This document shows, piece after piece, positions 33,368 through 45,590 of a stretch of DNA of 64,000 nt (position 1 is the first letter of the stretch; each line of letters begins with the position of its first letter). Origin of the DNA: Bacillus sp. EB600 (lineage in GTDB: Bacteria; Bacillota; Bacilli; Bacillales; Cytobacillaceae). The translations under genes were made by a program, and so were the position numbers. The notes below the pieces were generated by a model. That model ran no database searches. It was given only the letters and a program-made list of their open reading frames with translations, and was not told where the DNA came from. The stretch lies in the NCBI RefSeq assembly GCF_024494385.1, contig NZ_JAEVLT010000004.1, positions 186,001-250,000 on the forward strand, read 5' to 3'.

Positions 33368-33381
33368 TGGAAACGTTTTCC
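33368..33381. promoter_or_regulatory. Candidate cre (CcpA) site upstream of yunE
   Basis: TGGAAACGTTTTCC, with the perfect inner palindrome GGAAACGTTTTCC, is close to the cre consensus. It sits 64 bp upstream of the yunE start. Confidence 0.45.
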
Positions 33382-33466
33382 TTGGTCATCTCTTCCGAAA
33401 TATGTATTGGTTTACAGTTATCCTTTATTTCTTCATCATAGCATACGTTGAAATTTTCTTTTTTAT

Positions 33467-33505
33467 AAACAAATCCGCCTTCCTCTAAGGAAAGCGGATT
33501 TGTTT
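33467..33505 (-). terminator. Terminator of the suf operon
   Basis: AAACAAATCCGC pairs with GCGGATTTGTTT (12 bp), with inner TCCT/AGGA pairing, directly after sufB. Confidence 0.85.
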
Positions 33506-33513
33506 ATCTTATA

Positions 33514-34911
33514 TTATCCAATAGACCCTTCCATCTCGAACTTGATAAGACGGTTCATTTCAACGGCATATTCCATTGGCAGTTCTTTTGTAAATGGTTC
33601 AATAAAGCCCATGACAATCATTTCAGTTGCTTCCTGCTCTGAAACACCGCGGCTCATTAAATAGAAGAGCTGCTCCTCAGAAACCTTGGAAACCTTTGCT
33701 TCATGTTCTAGTGAAATATTGTCATTTAATATTTCATTATATGGAACTGTATCAGAAGTGGATTTATTATCCATAATCAGCGTATCACATTCAACGTTTG
33801 AACGGGCACCATCGGCTTTACGCCCGAAGTGCACCTGTCCGCGATACGTTACTTTTCCACCATGCTTTGAAATTGATTTAGAAACAATGGTTGAAGAAGT
33901 ATTTGGGGCTAAGTGAATCATTTTCGCTCCAGCATCCTGGTGCTGACCCTTACCGGCAATTGCAATCGATAAAGTCAGTCCACGGGCACCCTCACCCTTT
34001 AGAATAACTGCCGGATACTTCATTGTTAACTTAGAACCAATATTTCCGTCAATCCATTCCATTGTCGCATTTGCATCACAAACCGCACGCTTCGTAACAA
34101 GGTTGAATACGTTATTAGCCCAGTTTTGAATCGTTGTATAACGGCAATAGGCATCCTTCTTAATAATAATTTCAACTACGGCACTGTGTAAGGAGTTTGT
34201 TGTATAGACTGGTGCTGTACATCCTTCTACATAGTGTACGGACGCGCCTTCGTCAACAATAATCAGGGTACGTTCAAATTGACCCATATTTTCTGAGTTA
34301 ATCCGGAAATACGCTTGTAATGGAGTATCTACTTTTACACCAGGTGGAACATAGATAAACGAGCCCCCGGACCAAACAGCTGAGTTTAAGGCAGCAAATT
34401 TATTATCGGTTGGCGGAATAACCTTTCCAAAATGTTCACGGAAAATGTCTTCATTTTCCCTTAGTGCAGAATCGGTATCCTTAAAAACAATGCCTAATTC
34501 TTCAAGTTCTTCTTTCATATTGTGATAAACAACCTCTGACTCGTATTGGGCTGAAACTCCGGCAAGATACTTTTGCTCCGCTTCAGGAATCCCAAGTTTA
34601 TCAAATGTTGCTTTAATTTCTTCAGGCACTTCGTCCCATGACTTTTCGGATTTTTCTGATGGCTTAACATAATAAGTTATTTCATCAAAGTTTAACGAGC
34701 CCAAATCTCCGCCCCATTGTGGCATTGGCTTGCTATAAAAATACTCTAATGATTTCAAACGGAAGTCGAGCATCCATTGTGGCTCGTGCTTCATTCTGGA
34801 GATTTCCTCAACGATTTCACGTGTCAAACCACGTTTTGACCGGAAAATGGAAACGTCTTTATCGGCAAACCCATACTTATAATCACCGATTTCTGGCATC
34901 TTTTTAGCCAT
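33514..34911 (-). CDS. sufB: Fe-S cluster assembly scaffold SufB
   Basis: A 465-residue SufB, the same length as in B. subtilis. Typical segments are DYKYGF near the start, [28 protein letters not shown], and the C-terminal [20 protein letters not shown] with [14 protein letters not shown]. With SufC and SufD it forms the SufBC2D scaffold on which [4Fe-4S] clusters are built. The start is ATG at 34911, 9 nt after GGGAGG. Last gene of sufCDSUB. Confidence 0.95.
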   Translation of the reverse strand: MAKKMPEIGDYKYGFADKDVSIFRSKRGLTREIVEEISRMKHEPQWMLDFRLKSLEYFYSKPMPQWGGDLGSLNFDEITYYVKPSEKSEKSWDEVPEEIKATFDKLGIPEAEQKYLAGVSAQYESEVVYHNMKEELEELGIVFKDTDSALRENEDIFREHFGKVIPPTDNKFAALNSAVWSGGSFIYVPPGVKVDTPLQAYFRINSENMGQFERTLIIVDEGASVHYVEGCTAPVYTTNSLHSAVVEIIIKKDAYCRYTTIQNWANNVFNLVTKRAVCDANATMEWIDGNIGSKLTMKYPAVILKGEGARGLTLSIAIAGKGQHQDAGAKMIHLAPNTSSTIVSKSISKHGGKVTYRGQVHFGRKADGARSNVECDTLIMDNKSTSDTVPYNEILNDNISLEHEAKVSKVSEEQLFYLMSRGVSEQEATEMIVMGFIEPFTKELPMEYAVEMNRLIKFEMEGSIG

Positions 34912-34964
34912 TGTCGTGTTCCTCCCATTCATAAAAGATTACGGGTTTTGACACCCTTCGTAAG

Positions 34965-37925
<2,961 letters not shown>

Positions 37926-37942
37926 TTTGATCCTCCTAACGC

Positions 37943-38728
37943 TTACGCTTCTTGCTCAACTGTTTCGTCTTCAATTCCGAGCTCTTTCTTGATCCAGTCA
38001 TATCCTTCTGCTTCTAAGCGCTGTGCAAGCTCTGGACCGCCATTTTTAACGACGCGGCCTTGCATCATGACATGCACAAAGTCAGGAGTAATATAGTTTA
38101 AAAGTCGTTGATAGTGAGTAATCATGATGCAGCCGAAATCTTCGTTCCGCATCGCATTAATACCTTTTGATACTGTTTTCAATGCATCGATATCTAAACC
38201 GGAGTCAATTTCATCGAGAATGGCGATTTTTGGTTGAAGCATCATTAATTGTAAAATTTCATTTCGCTTTTTCTCACCGCCGGAGAAGCCTTCGTTTAAA
38301 TAGCGCTGTGCCATATCAAGATCCATCTCAAGATATTCCATTTTTTTATCCATTTCGCGGATGAATTTCATTAGCGAAATTTCATTACCCTCGCCGCGAC
38401 GGCTGTTAAGAGCTGAACGTAAAAAGTCAGCATTTGTAACTCCGTTTATTTCGCTTGGATATTGCATCGCCAGAAACAGGCCGGCACGTGCACGCTCATC
38501 AACCGCCATTTCAAGAACGTTTTTTCCATCTAATGTAATACTTCCGCTTGTTACTTGGTATTTAGGATGGCCCATAATGGCAGATGATAAAGTTGATTTA
38601 CCAGTACCATTTGGTCCCATGATCGCATGGATTTCTCCACCTTTTATTTCAAGGTTTACACCCTTTAAAATTTCCTTGCCTTCGATTGCAACATGTAGAT
38701 CTTTGATCGTCAAAGTTGACCCACTCAT
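37943..38728 (-). CDS. sufC: Fe-S cluster assembly ATPase SufC
   Basis: A 261-residue ABC-type ATPase with Walker A GPNGTGKS, signature FSGGEKKR, Walker B IAILDEIDSGLD and an H-loop ITHYQR. It powers the SufBC2D scaffold and has no membrane partner. First gene of the operon, with ATG after GGAGGTATATAT. Confidence 0.95.
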   Translation of the reverse strand: MSGSTLTIKDLHVAIEGKEILKGVNLEIKGGEIHAIMGPNGTGKSTLSSAIMGHPKYQVTSGSITLDGKNVLEMAVDERARAGLFLAMQYPSEINGVTNADFLRSALNSRRGEGNEISLMKFIREMDKKMEYLEMDLDMAQRYLNEGFSGGEKKRNEILQLMMLQPKIAILDEIDSGLDIDALKTVSKGINAMRNEDFGCIMITHYQRLLNYITPDFVHVMMQGRVVKNGGPELAQRLEAEGYDWIKKELGIEDETVEQEA

Positions 38729-39116
38729 ATATATACCTCCGCAAAGTTAAAAAGTAAAATTGTGTTAAATAGGGAGAACCCTATATTTCATTCTCAATCT
38801 ATTCTCATTACAATCTTATACCAAATAAAATCTTATAGCAACCCTTAAGTAGTGATAATTGTCACAAAACGTGGAGATTGTTTTTTTCAGTAAGCATAGA
38901 GAGAATGAGAATCACTAAATGAGATATTTATGAACAATTATGTAAACCGGGTAATAGAAAAAAGAATCGTTATCTTTCGACAAAATGTATTAATACGATT
39001 AAAATGATACCCCTATAATTTTACTTTGCCAAGTCCACACGAAGATTTATTTTAACTACTTTTTCCCAGGTATGCGGTTTTAATCTATATTTAAACGATA
39101 ACCTTTATAAACAAGA
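38729..39116. promoter_or_regulatory. suf operon upstream region
   Basis: About 390 AT-rich base pairs without a gene. On the minus strand TTGCTA and TAAGAT with a 17-bp gap (near 38840-38812) form a possible promoter. The near-palindrome GTGATAATTGTCAC at 38852-38865 lies just upstream and could be an operator. A weaker Fur-like AGAATGAGAATCACT lies near 38903. None of these is decisive. Confidence 0.35.
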
Positions 39117-39147
39117 AAAAAGCCAGTAAAGCGTTTCACTGGCTTTT
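39117..39147. terminator. Terminator downstream of the yurZ-like gene
   Basis: AAAAGCCAGT pairs with ACTGGCTTTT around a 10-nt loop. Confidence 0.8.
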
Positions 39148-39155
39148 CCTATTCC

Positions 39156-39521
39156 TTAATGCAGTTGATTTAGTTCTGTCATGCATTCCTGGACAAGGGT
39201 GACAGCCTGACTCATTGCAGCTCCGCCGCCAAAGGCTGCAGTTACTCCAACCGCCTCTAATATTTCTTGCTCACTGGCGCCTTCATCAAGGCAGCCTTTA
39301 ACATGATAAATGATGCAGTATTCATCCTGAGAATATAGGCTGATTCCTAAAGCGATCAGCTGTTTATCTTTTTTGGACAGGGCGCCTTCTTTAAAGCACT
39401 CCTCGGTGAATGCATTGTAATATTGGGCAAGGGAAGGCATCCTTTGCGTAAAGACCCCAAGACCTGCTTTATATTCATATAGTGCTTCCTCAGTTGAATT
39501 ACGAGGCTCTAAATGTTCCAT
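39156..39521 (-). CDS. Carboxymuconolactone-decarboxylase/AhpD-like protein (YurZ-like)
   Basis: A 121-residue CMD-family helical protein. The active-site region reads SQDEYCIIYHVKGCLDEGASEQEI: one cysteine and the histidine of the AhpD-type ExxxxCxxCxxxH motif are present, but the first C-x2-C pair is incomplete. B. subtilis YurZ sits in the same place by the suf operon. Peroxidase or redox activity is uncertain. The start is ATG at 39521, after TGGAGTGAA. Confidence 0.75.
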   Translation of the reverse strand: MEHLEPRNSTEEALYEYKAGLGVFTQRMPSLAQYYNAFTEECFKEGALSKKDKQLIALGISLYSQDEYCIIYHVKGCLDEGASEQEILEAVGVTAAFGGGAAMSQAVTLVQECMTELNQLH

Positions 39522-39626
39522 TATTTTTTCACTCCATTTCAGTAAAGTCATCTTTAGTATGGAGAAATGTGAATGGAACTATGTAATGAGGCAGTATTTT
39601 TTTTGATTTAAGGAAACCACTAACTT

Positions 39627-39675
39627 CTAATCATTCCACTTCAATTTCATTCTTCCTCCGAAGTGGAATGATTAG
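39627..39675 (-). other. 16-bp inverted repeat with a Shine-Dalgarno and start codon in its loop
   Basis: CTAATCATTCCACTTC and GAAGTGGAATGATTAG are perfect complements. On the minus strand the 17-nt loop reads GGAGGAAGAATGAAATT, and the ATG opens a 7-codon frame (MKLKWND, stop in the stem). It lies between metQ and the yurZ-like gene. Confidence 0.6.
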
Positions 39676-39687
39676 CTCATAGCACAA

Positions 39688-39713
39688 AAAAAACAGGCTT
39701 TCGCCTGTTTTTT
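39688..39713 (-). terminator. Terminator of the metNIQ operon
   Basis: AAAACAGGC pairs with GCCTGTTTT around TTTC, followed by TTTTTTTGTG on the minus strand. Confidence 0.85.
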
Positions 39714-39720
39714 GTAAAGA

Positions 39721-40569
39721 TTACTTAGAAACCGGTAAAACGGCTCCTTTGTATTGTTTCGTAATCCAGTCTTGGATTTCTTTTGATTGAAGCACTTTAA
39801 CAAGTGTTTTAATTGCCGGTTTGTTTTCATCACCTTGACGTACAGCAATAATATTGACATATGGTGATTTTGGATCAGCAGGTTCATGAGCGATAGCGTC
39901 TTTCATTGGGTCTAGTCCATTGTCAATTGCATAGTTTGAGTTAATAAGAACGGCATCCCCTTCACCGTTTTTGAAGATTTTTGGTAATAGCGCTGCTTCA
40001 TAATTCGCATCAAATTTTAAATTTTTGGGGTTGGAGACAATATCCTTTATATCATACTCCTGCGGGTTAACACCCTCTTTAAGTTTGATCAAGCCTAAAT
40101 TTTGAAGCATTAACATAAGACGTGCGTGATCAGATACAGAGTTACTCATAATGATATGTGCGCCATCTGGAAGATCTTTTAAGTTTTTATATTTTTTTGA
40201 GTAAACACCAATTGGCTCGATATGAACGCCGCCGGCATTGGCAAACTTATAGCCATTTTCCTTCATTTGTAAGTTGAAGTAAGGAATAGTCTGGAAGTAG
40301 TTTGCATCTAATTCTTTTGAAGCTAGTGCTTTATTTGGCAAAATATAATCTTGGAATGTAACGATTTTTAAATCAATACCTTTTTCTTTTAAAATGGGCT
40401 GTGCCTGTTTTAAAATCTCTGCGTGTGGTACGTTTGAAGCCCCAACCGTTAATTTTGTTACCTCTTTTTTCGCACTATCTTTTGATTTATCAGTTGATGT
40501 GGATGAACCGCATGCAGCTAATACAAGGGCAAGTGACAATGCTAAAAATAAACCTAACCATCTTTTCAT
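39721..40569 (-). CDS. metQ: Methionine ABC transporter substrate-binding lipoprotein MetQ
   Basis: A 282-residue NlpA/MetQ lipoprotein. The lipobox is LAACGS with lipidated C20, and the mature part shows TVGASNVPHAEIL, VTFQDYILPNKAL, YFQTIPYF and IGVYSKKYKN. It binds methionine outside the membrane for the MetNI pump. The ATG follows AAAGGAGAG. A repeat B fragment lies between metI and metQ. Confidence 0.92.
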   Translation of the reverse strand: MKRWLGLFLALSLALVLAACGSSTSTDKSKDSAKKEVTKLTVGASNVPHAEILKQAQPILKEKGIDLKIVTFQDYILPNKALASKELDANYFQTIPYFNLQMKENGYKFANAGGVHIEPIGVYSKKYKNLKDLPDGAHIIMSNSVSDHARLMLMLQNLGLIKLKEGVNPQEYDIKDIVSNPKNLKFDANYEAALLPKIFKNGEGDAVLINSNYAIDNGLDPMKDAIAHEPADPKSPYVNIIAVRQGDENKPAIKTLVKVLQSKEIQDWITKQYKGAVLPVSK

Positions 40570-40590
40570 GTTTGTCTCTCCTTTTCTTTG

Positions 40591-40635
40591 CACCCAGCGA
40601 CTAGTGTACGTCGCTAAACGGGCGCTTCCGCTTTT
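40591..40635 (-). repeat. Repeat family B, short reverse copy between metI and metQ
   Basis: CACCCAGCGACTAGTG, then ACGTCGCTAAACGGGCGC and TTCCGCTTTT, are the joined ends of family B in reverse orientation; the middle is absent. Confidence 0.65.
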
Positions 40636-40639
40636 CCTT

Positions 40640-41311
40640 TTACCTTTTATCTATTTTAGTAGTGATAGTATCACCAATAAACTGAATTATAAATACGATA
40701 ATTAGAATGATAACTGTTGCGACAAGTGTAACGTCGTTTTGGTTCCGCTGAAACCCTTCGAGATAGGCCAGGTTTCCGAGACCGCCTGCTCCGATCACTC
40801 CGGCCATCGCTGTGTACCCAACAAGAGCAATCGCTGTAACCGTTATCCCCGAAACAAGCGCCGGCATCGATTCAGGCAGAAGCACCTTCCAAATAATCGT
40901 CCACGTCGTTGCTCCCATTGATTTAGCTGCTTCTATAACACCCTTATCAATTTCTCTCAAGCCAATTTCTACCATCCTTGCATAAAATGGAGCAGCTCCG
41001 ATAATTAAGGCCGGCAATGCCGCCTGCTCCCCAATCATGGTTCCAAACAATATAGTAGTAAACGGTATTAATAACACAATCAAAATGATAAACGGAATAG
41101 ACCGAAAAATATTAACAATGGCACTAATAACTGTGTTAACCGGCTTATTCTCCCACATGTTTCCTGGTGAGGAAAGAAAAAGCAATAAGCCAAGTAAAAT
41201 TCCCAGTATAAAGGTTGCAAGAACAGAAATACCAGTCATATAAAGAGTTTGAACAGTCGCATCCCACATTGCCTGCCAATCAATATCCTTGAAGTATTGA
41301 TGACTATTCAT
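40640..41311 (-). CDS. metI: Methionine ABC transporter permease MetI
   Basis: A 223-residue permease with five likely helices and the EAA-type loop (EAAKSMGATTWTIIWKVLLPESMP) that contacts the ATPase. It overlaps the metN stop by 8 bp, so translation is coupled. It forms the membrane channel of the MetNIQ system. Confidence 0.93.
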   Translation of the reverse strand: MNSHQYFKDIDWQAMWDATVQTLYMTGISVLATFILGILLGLLLFLSSPGNMWENKPVNTVISAIVNIFRSIPFIILIVLLIPFTTILFGTMIGEQAALPALIIGAAPFYARMVEIGLREIDKGVIEAAKSMGATTWTIIWKVLLPESMPALVSGITVTAIALVGYTAMAGVIGAGGLGNLAYLEGFQRNQNDVTLVATVIILIIVFIIQFIGDTITTKIDKR

Positions 41312-42329
41312 TTGTAACCACCTCCACTCCTACCTGCTGCGAACGAATAAATCCAACGGCTTTATTCACCTTATCATCGTCCCCATCGATATGAATGATC
41401 AGGGTTCCATATGAACCATTCTGCGTTTGTGAGATTTTGCCTTGCAGGATATTGACTGTCACATCATGATGACGAATCAGCTCTGTGATGACAGGCTGTT
41501 CGGCTGATTCACCAATAAACGTCAATTGAACAATTTTCCCGGAAGGATAGCGCTCCAGTAAATGCCCGATCGTTTCCTTTGTATCTTCAGGCTCGGTTAC
41601 CTGCTGGACAAATCGCTTTGTAATCTTCTGCTGCGGGTTTTTAAAGACATCCAGTACAGGCCCCAGTTCAACGATGTGACCGCTCTCCATAACAGCGACC
41701 CGATGACAGATTTTCCGGATCACATGCATTTCATGTGTGATTAACACAATTGTTAATCCTAATCGCTTATTGATATCCACCAATAAATCTAGAATCGAAT
41801 CCGTTGTTTGCGGATCAAGTGCTGATGTTGCTTCATCGCAAAGAAGCACCTTAGGGTTGTTGGCAAGTGCTCTTGCAATCCCAACCCGCTGCTTCTGGCC
41901 GCCGCTCAGTTGAGAGGGATAAGCAGTTTCCCGCCCTTCAAGGCCAACCAGCTTGATCAGCTCATTTACCTTTTTTGCTTTTTCCGATCCTTTTACTCCG
42001 GCAATCTCTAATGGAAAAGCAATATTTTCACTCACTGTTCTAGACCAAAGTAAATTAAAATGTTGAAAAATCATGCTGATTTCCTGACGTGCTTTCCGAA
42101 GCTCACTGCCTCTGATCTTCGAAACGACCCTTCCAGCAACGGTAATTGACCCTTCAGTAGGGAGCTCGAGCCCATTCAGCATACGGATCAAGGTACTTTT
42201 TCCAGCACCGCTATAGCCAATCACTCCAAAAATTTCCCCATCGTTGATTTCAAGGTTAACATCATCAACAGCTGTTAATTTTCCTTGTTTGGTAGGGAAG
42301 ATCTTTTGGACATTTTTAATTGAAATCAT
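41304..42329 (-). CDS. metN: Methionine ABC transporter ATPase MetN
   Basis: A 341-residue ATPase with Walker A GYSGAGKS, signature LSGGQKQR, Walker B VLLCDEATSALD and H-loop LITHEMH. The C-terminal ~75 residues form the NIL regulatory domain that senses methionine. The ATG lies after AGGTGATGAA. A SAM riboswitch precedes it. Confidence 0.94.
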   Translation of the reverse strand: MISIKNVQKIFPTKQGKLTAVDDVNLEINDGEIFGVIGYSGAGKSTLIRMLNGLELPTEGSITVAGRVVSKIRGSELRKARQEISMIFQHFNLLWSRTVSENIAFPLEIAGVKGSEKAKKVNELIKLVGLEGRETAYPSQLSGGQKQRVGIARALANNPKVLLCDEATSALDPQTTDSILDLLVDINKRLGLTIVLITHEMHVIRKICHRVAVMESGHIVELGPVLDVFKNPQQKITKRFVQQVTEPEDTKETIGHLLERYPSGKIVQLTFIGESAEQPVITELIRHHDVTVNILQGKISQTQNGSYGTLIIHIDGDDDKVNKAVGFIRSQQVGVEVVTNE

Positions 42330-42429
42330 TTCATCACCTGCTTTTTATCCAAAATTTCATTTGTAGAGTACCAGCCATCAAATTCTTATCTATAGGATTT
42401 GAAAGGTATAGCAAAAACATTCTTTTAAG

Positions 42430-42597
42430 GATAAAAGAAAAAGCCCTTCTGCCAAAATGGCAGAAAGGCATAATGATTTAATCCCTCTCTCCCATCTCCC
42501 AAAGCAATCGCTTTGTGTGAATTGGCACCATATCAATAAATTGACGGTTGCCGGGCTTCATCGGGCACATCCCTCCACCTCTCTTGATAGGCATATC
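42430..42597 (-). ncRNA. SAM (S-box) riboswitch controlling metNIQ
   Basis: Read on the minus strand it opens ATCAAGAGAGGTGGAGGGA, then GCCCGATGAAGCCCGGCAACC, the S-box hallmarks. It ends in a terminator TTCTGCCA-TTT-TGGCAGAA followed by CTTTTTCTTTT. High SAM would end transcription before metN. Confidence 0.92.
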
Positions 42598-42656
42598 AAG
42601 CAAAACCTATATTAAATTTAATTTTCAAAAATCGGTAAACTTAAATTACAAAAGCA

Positions 42657-42685
42657 ATCGTATCACGGAAAAAAACAGGTGTCAA
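42657..42685 (-). promoter_or_regulatory. Promoter of the metN riboswitch
   Basis: Minus-strand TTGACA (42685-42680), a 17-bp spacer and TACGAT (42662-42657) form a strong sigma-A promoter ~55 bp upstream of the S-box. Confidence 0.8.
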
Positions 42686-42718
42686 CGTTATTGCAGTAAA
42701 ATTTTAAATAGGAAAAGT

Positions 42719-44035
42719 TTACGCTTCAAGAGTCAGAGAAGTTAAGTCTGTAGCCGCTTTAATTGCTGCTTCGAGTTCCTCGATAATATCATCAACGTTC
42801 TCAATCCCAATTGAAAGACGAATTAAATCCTCAGAAACGCCAGATGCCTTTAATCCTTCTTCATCTAACTGCTGATGGGTGGTGCTTGCAGGATGGATAA
42901 TTAAGCTTCTTGAGTCTCCAACATTGGCAACGTGCGCCCATAATTGAATCGAATCAATCAGTTTAGCACCAGCTTCTCTGCCGCCTTTAATACCAAAGAT
43001 CACCATTGAACCGGCACCCTTTGGCAAATATTTCTTAGCTAATTCGTAATCAGGATGCGACTCATGTCCTGGGTAGGTAACCCAAGCGACTGCAGGATGC
43101 TTCACTAAATAGTCTACAACCTTTTTGGCATTGGCAACATGCTCTTTCATCCTGACATGCAATGTTTCAAGCCCTAAGGTAAATTGGAATGCACTTTGCG
43201 GGCTAAGGGCCGGTCCAAGATCACGAAGCAACTGAACACGTGCCTTGGTAATAAACGCAGCAGCCCCGATATCTCTTGAGTAGACAATGTCATGGTAGCT
43301 TGCGTCAGGTTCGGTAAATCCAGGGAACTTAGGAGAATTCCAATCAAATTTCCCTCCGTCAACAATGATTCCGCCCATTGTTGTTCCATTGCCGAGCAGC
43401 CATTTTGTTGCAGAGTGAATCACAATATCAGCACCAAATTCGATTGGTCTGCACAAATACGGAGTCGCAAATGTATTATCAATAAGTAAGGGAACCCCTG
43501 CCTCGTGAGCAATGTTAGCTACTTTTTCAATATCTAATACGTTTAAGGCTGGATTACCAAGTGTTTCTGCAAAAACTGCTTTTGTCTTATCCGTGATAGC
43601 CTGACGGAAGTTTTCGGGATCTGTCGGGTCAACAAACTTTACGTTGATTCCATATTTAGGGAGAGTAACTGCAAATAAATTATATGTTCCACCATAAAGT
43701 GTTGAGGCTGAGACAATTTCATCGCCAGCTTGAGCAATATTTAGGATTGCTAAAGTAATCGCAGCCATCCCACTGGCAGTTGCTAAAGCCCCGATCCCAC
43801 CTTCAAGCAGGGACACACGCTCCTCAAAAACGGCAACAGTTGGATTGCCAATCCGTGTATATATGTATCCTGCTTCCTTTAGTCCAAACAGGTTTGCGGC
43901 ATGCTCTGTACTTTTAAACTGATAGGCATTGTTTTGATAAATCGGCACGGCCCGGGCACCTGTAAGAGGATCAGCGTTCAAACCTCCATGAACACTTAAT
44001 GTTTCAATACGGTAGTTCTTTTTCTTTTCTCCCAT
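42719..44035 (-). CDS. metY: O-acetylhomoserine aminocarboxypropyltransferase (MetY type)
   Basis: A 438-residue Cys/Met-metabolism PLP enzyme with K211 (HSATKWLLGNG) as the cofactor lysine. The MetY branch is shown by RIETLSVHGG near the start, YGGTYNLFAVTLPKYGI, SRSLIIHPASTTHQQL and the ~430-residue length. It makes homocysteine from O-acetylhomoserine and sulfide. No homoserine acetyltransferase gene is beside it. The ATG follows GAGGAGAG. A SAM riboswitch precedes it. Confidence 0.9.
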   Translation of the reverse strand: MGEKKKNYRIETLSVHGGLNADPLTGARAVPIYQNNAYQFKSTEHAANLFGLKEAGYIYTRIGNPTVAVFEERVSLLEGGIGALATASGMAAITLAILNIAQAGDEIVSASTLYGGTYNLFAVTLPKYGINVKFVDPTDPENFRQAITDKTKAVFAETLGNPALNVLDIEKVANIAHEAGVPLLIDNTFATPYLCRPIEFGADIVIHSATKWLLGNGTTMGGIIVDGGKFDWNSPKFPGFTEPDASYHDIVYSRDIGAAAFITKARVQLLRDLGPALSPQSAFQFTLGLETLHVRMKEHVANAKKVVDYLVKHPAVAWVTYPGHESHPDYELAKKYLPKGAGSMVIFGIKGGREAGAKLIDSIQLWAHVANVGDSRSLIIHPASTTHQQLDEEGLKASGVSEDLIRLSIGIENVDDIIEELEAAIKAATDLTSLTLEA

Positions 44036-44065
44036 TACACTTCTCTCCTCCTATTATCGACAATG

Positions 44066-44204
44066 AAATAAAACCCCCTATTCTAAGAAGAGGGGGTTCT
44101 CTTCTTATCTTTCAGAACATATTGTTCTGCTGGAATTAGCACCGTGCTGATCTCCGGTTGCTGGGTTTCACAGGGCCAGTCCCTCCACCACTCTTGATAA
44201 GAAA
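44066..44204 (-). ncRNA. SAM (S-box) riboswitch controlling metY
   Basis: Minus strand: CTTATCAAGAGTGGTGGAGG, then GGCCCTGTGAAACCCAGCAACC. The terminator AACCCCCTCTT...TAGGGGGTT with a TTATTTC tail lies 31 bp before the metY ATG. Confidence 0.92.
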
Positions 44205-44244
44205 TTTATCGAATTGTCATTATTAATAAAATATTTATAAAAAA

Positions 44245-44273
44245 AGTTTATCCTATTAATTTTATCGAGTCAA
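44245..44273 (-). promoter_or_regulatory. Promoter of the metY riboswitch
   Basis: Minus-strand TTGACT (44273-44268), 17 bp and TAAACT (44250-44245), ~40 bp upstream of the S-box. Confidence 0.65.
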
Positions 44274-44279
44274 TAGGAT

Positions 44280-44633
44280 TTAACTTATTTTCGCAAATAA
44301 CGGCTCTGTTTTTCCGAGATAAAAAAACGCCTCCAGTAATAAGAGGGTCCGAATTGGAGCTGAAAATTGCAGTTCTCCTCTAATGATAAGTGTTCTTAGC
44401 TTTTCTCTTCCTTCAACTAAGTCTTTTAGAGAGCCAGGTTCTCCCCGCATACTGTACTTATTACTGTTTTGATTTCCATTATCAGCAAGAAAAATCTCTC
44501 CGTTTTTCAATAAGAGGGTGATACTTTCTTCCTTCATGATAAAATCAATCGTTAACTCAACGTTTTCGATTAGCAGCAATACATGCGGCCGGTTGCTTAC
44601 CGACTGAATAAAGGCTTGAACCGTTTCGATCAT
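44280..44633 (-). CDS. yusD: SCP2-like small protein (YusD-type)
   Basis: A 117-residue protein with the alpha/beta pattern of an SCP-2 sterol-carrier-like domain: VELTIDFIMKEESITLLLKNGEI, then the helical SLKDLVEGREKLRTLIIRGELQFSAPIRTLLLLEAFF. B. subtilis YusD has the same place before yusE. Ligand and function are unknown. The start is ATG at 44633, 8 nt after GGAG; ATG and GTG codons 2-3 triplets upstream lie too close to that site. Confidence 0.75.
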   Translation of the reverse strand: MIETVQAFIQSVSNRPHVLLLIENVELTIDFIMKEESITLLLKNGEIFLADNGNQNSNKYSMRGEPGSLKDLVEGREKLRTLIIRGELQFSAPIRTLLLLEAFFYLGKTEPLFAKIS

Positions 44634-44734
44634 CTTCATCACTCCGGTCTATATGGCTTTACCCATATATTCCGTAAACCAGTTCAAAAATCCTTTTAGA
44701 ACCTTTCGACATTTTATTTTTTTGCTGTTGTTAT

Positions 44735-45076
44735 CTAAATTGTCGAAGCAGGGTCTATATCGACTGTAAGCTTTAGTTCATTTATTTTTTCAAGCAAAAA
44801 AGGAACCGAGTGAAAAGCATAAATTTTATCGACAACGATGCCCTCTTTTATCAGCAGCAGGCATGGAACACTTTCCACTGCCATGTTAACAGCAAGCTCA
44901 GGATAGAAATTTAGATTCATCATTCCCATATCCAAATCGCTCATTTCCGCTACAACCCGCATCATCTTGGAAGCGACCTGACAGGTACCGCATAATGGAG
45001 TATAAATATAAACAATCCCTGTAGCTTTTGCTGTCAAGAAAGCTAACAGCTCGTCGTGATTCCATTCCCTCATCAT
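44735..45076 (-). CDS. yusE: Thioredoxin-family protein YusE
   Basis: A 113-residue thioredoxin-fold protein with active-site C29-G-T-C32 (PLCGTC) and the cis-proline segment SVPCLLLI. It is cytosolic and likely a disulfide reductase of unknown target. The tandem ATGATG start lies at the end of yusF (TGAGTGAATGATG), so the two are probably coupled. Confidence 0.85.
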   Translation of the reverse strand: MMREWNHDELLAFLTAKATGIVYIYTPLCGTCQVASKMMRVVAEMSDLDMGMMNLNFYPELAVNMAVESVPCLLLIKEGIVVDKIYAFHSVPFLLEKINELKLTVDIDPASTI

Positions 45077-45080
45077 TCAC

Positions 45081-45437
45081 TCAGCTCTTCTCTAAATACT
45101 CTTTATGGACATCAATATTTGCACTAAGCAAGACAGTAGCCAGATGCTTTTTCGGTGCTGTTGCTACTTCCCGGTACATTTTATCGATATATAAATGCTC
45201 TGCTTCCGGCAGTTCCCTTTTAAAATGCCTGCGCAGCTTTTCTCCGGCCGCATCAGCATCAGCGAGAATATAAACCTGTTTATTTTCAAGCAGCTCCACT
45301 AACTCATCGAGTTTAGTGATGCTGATTGTTCCATTTGTACAAATGATTTCAACAGGTTCCCTAATAATAGTCTCTACCTTTTTCTTATCCGATTTTCCCT
45401 CGACAATAATGACCTTATCAGCGTATACATCATTCAT
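45081..45437 (-). CDS. yusF: Toprim-domain protein YusF
   Basis: A 118-residue stand-alone Toprim domain. The catalytic glutamate lies in VEGKSD and the DxD motif in ILADADAAGEKLRRHF. This is the small primase/M5-like (OLD/RnmV-related) type, which may cut or process structured RNA such as 5S precursors. The substrate is not known. Position equals B. subtilis yusF. Confidence 0.85.
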   Translation of the reverse strand: MNDVYADKVIIVEGKSDKKKVETIIREPVEIICTNGTISITKLDELVELLENKQVYILADADAAGEKLRRHFKRELPEAEHLYIDKMYREVATAPKKHLATVLLSANIDVHKEYLEKS

Positions 45438-45590
45438 GCAAAATCACCTATTAAAGTAAGTTGATGGTTCTAAATTATCATATTCCCTTTCGGACAATAA
45501 CGTGTCCTACTGTATAAAAATAACTATACCATCATTTCTGTGTAAACAAGTTGGTGATTGCTCATAATTTTTCGGATTTTTGACCAATAC

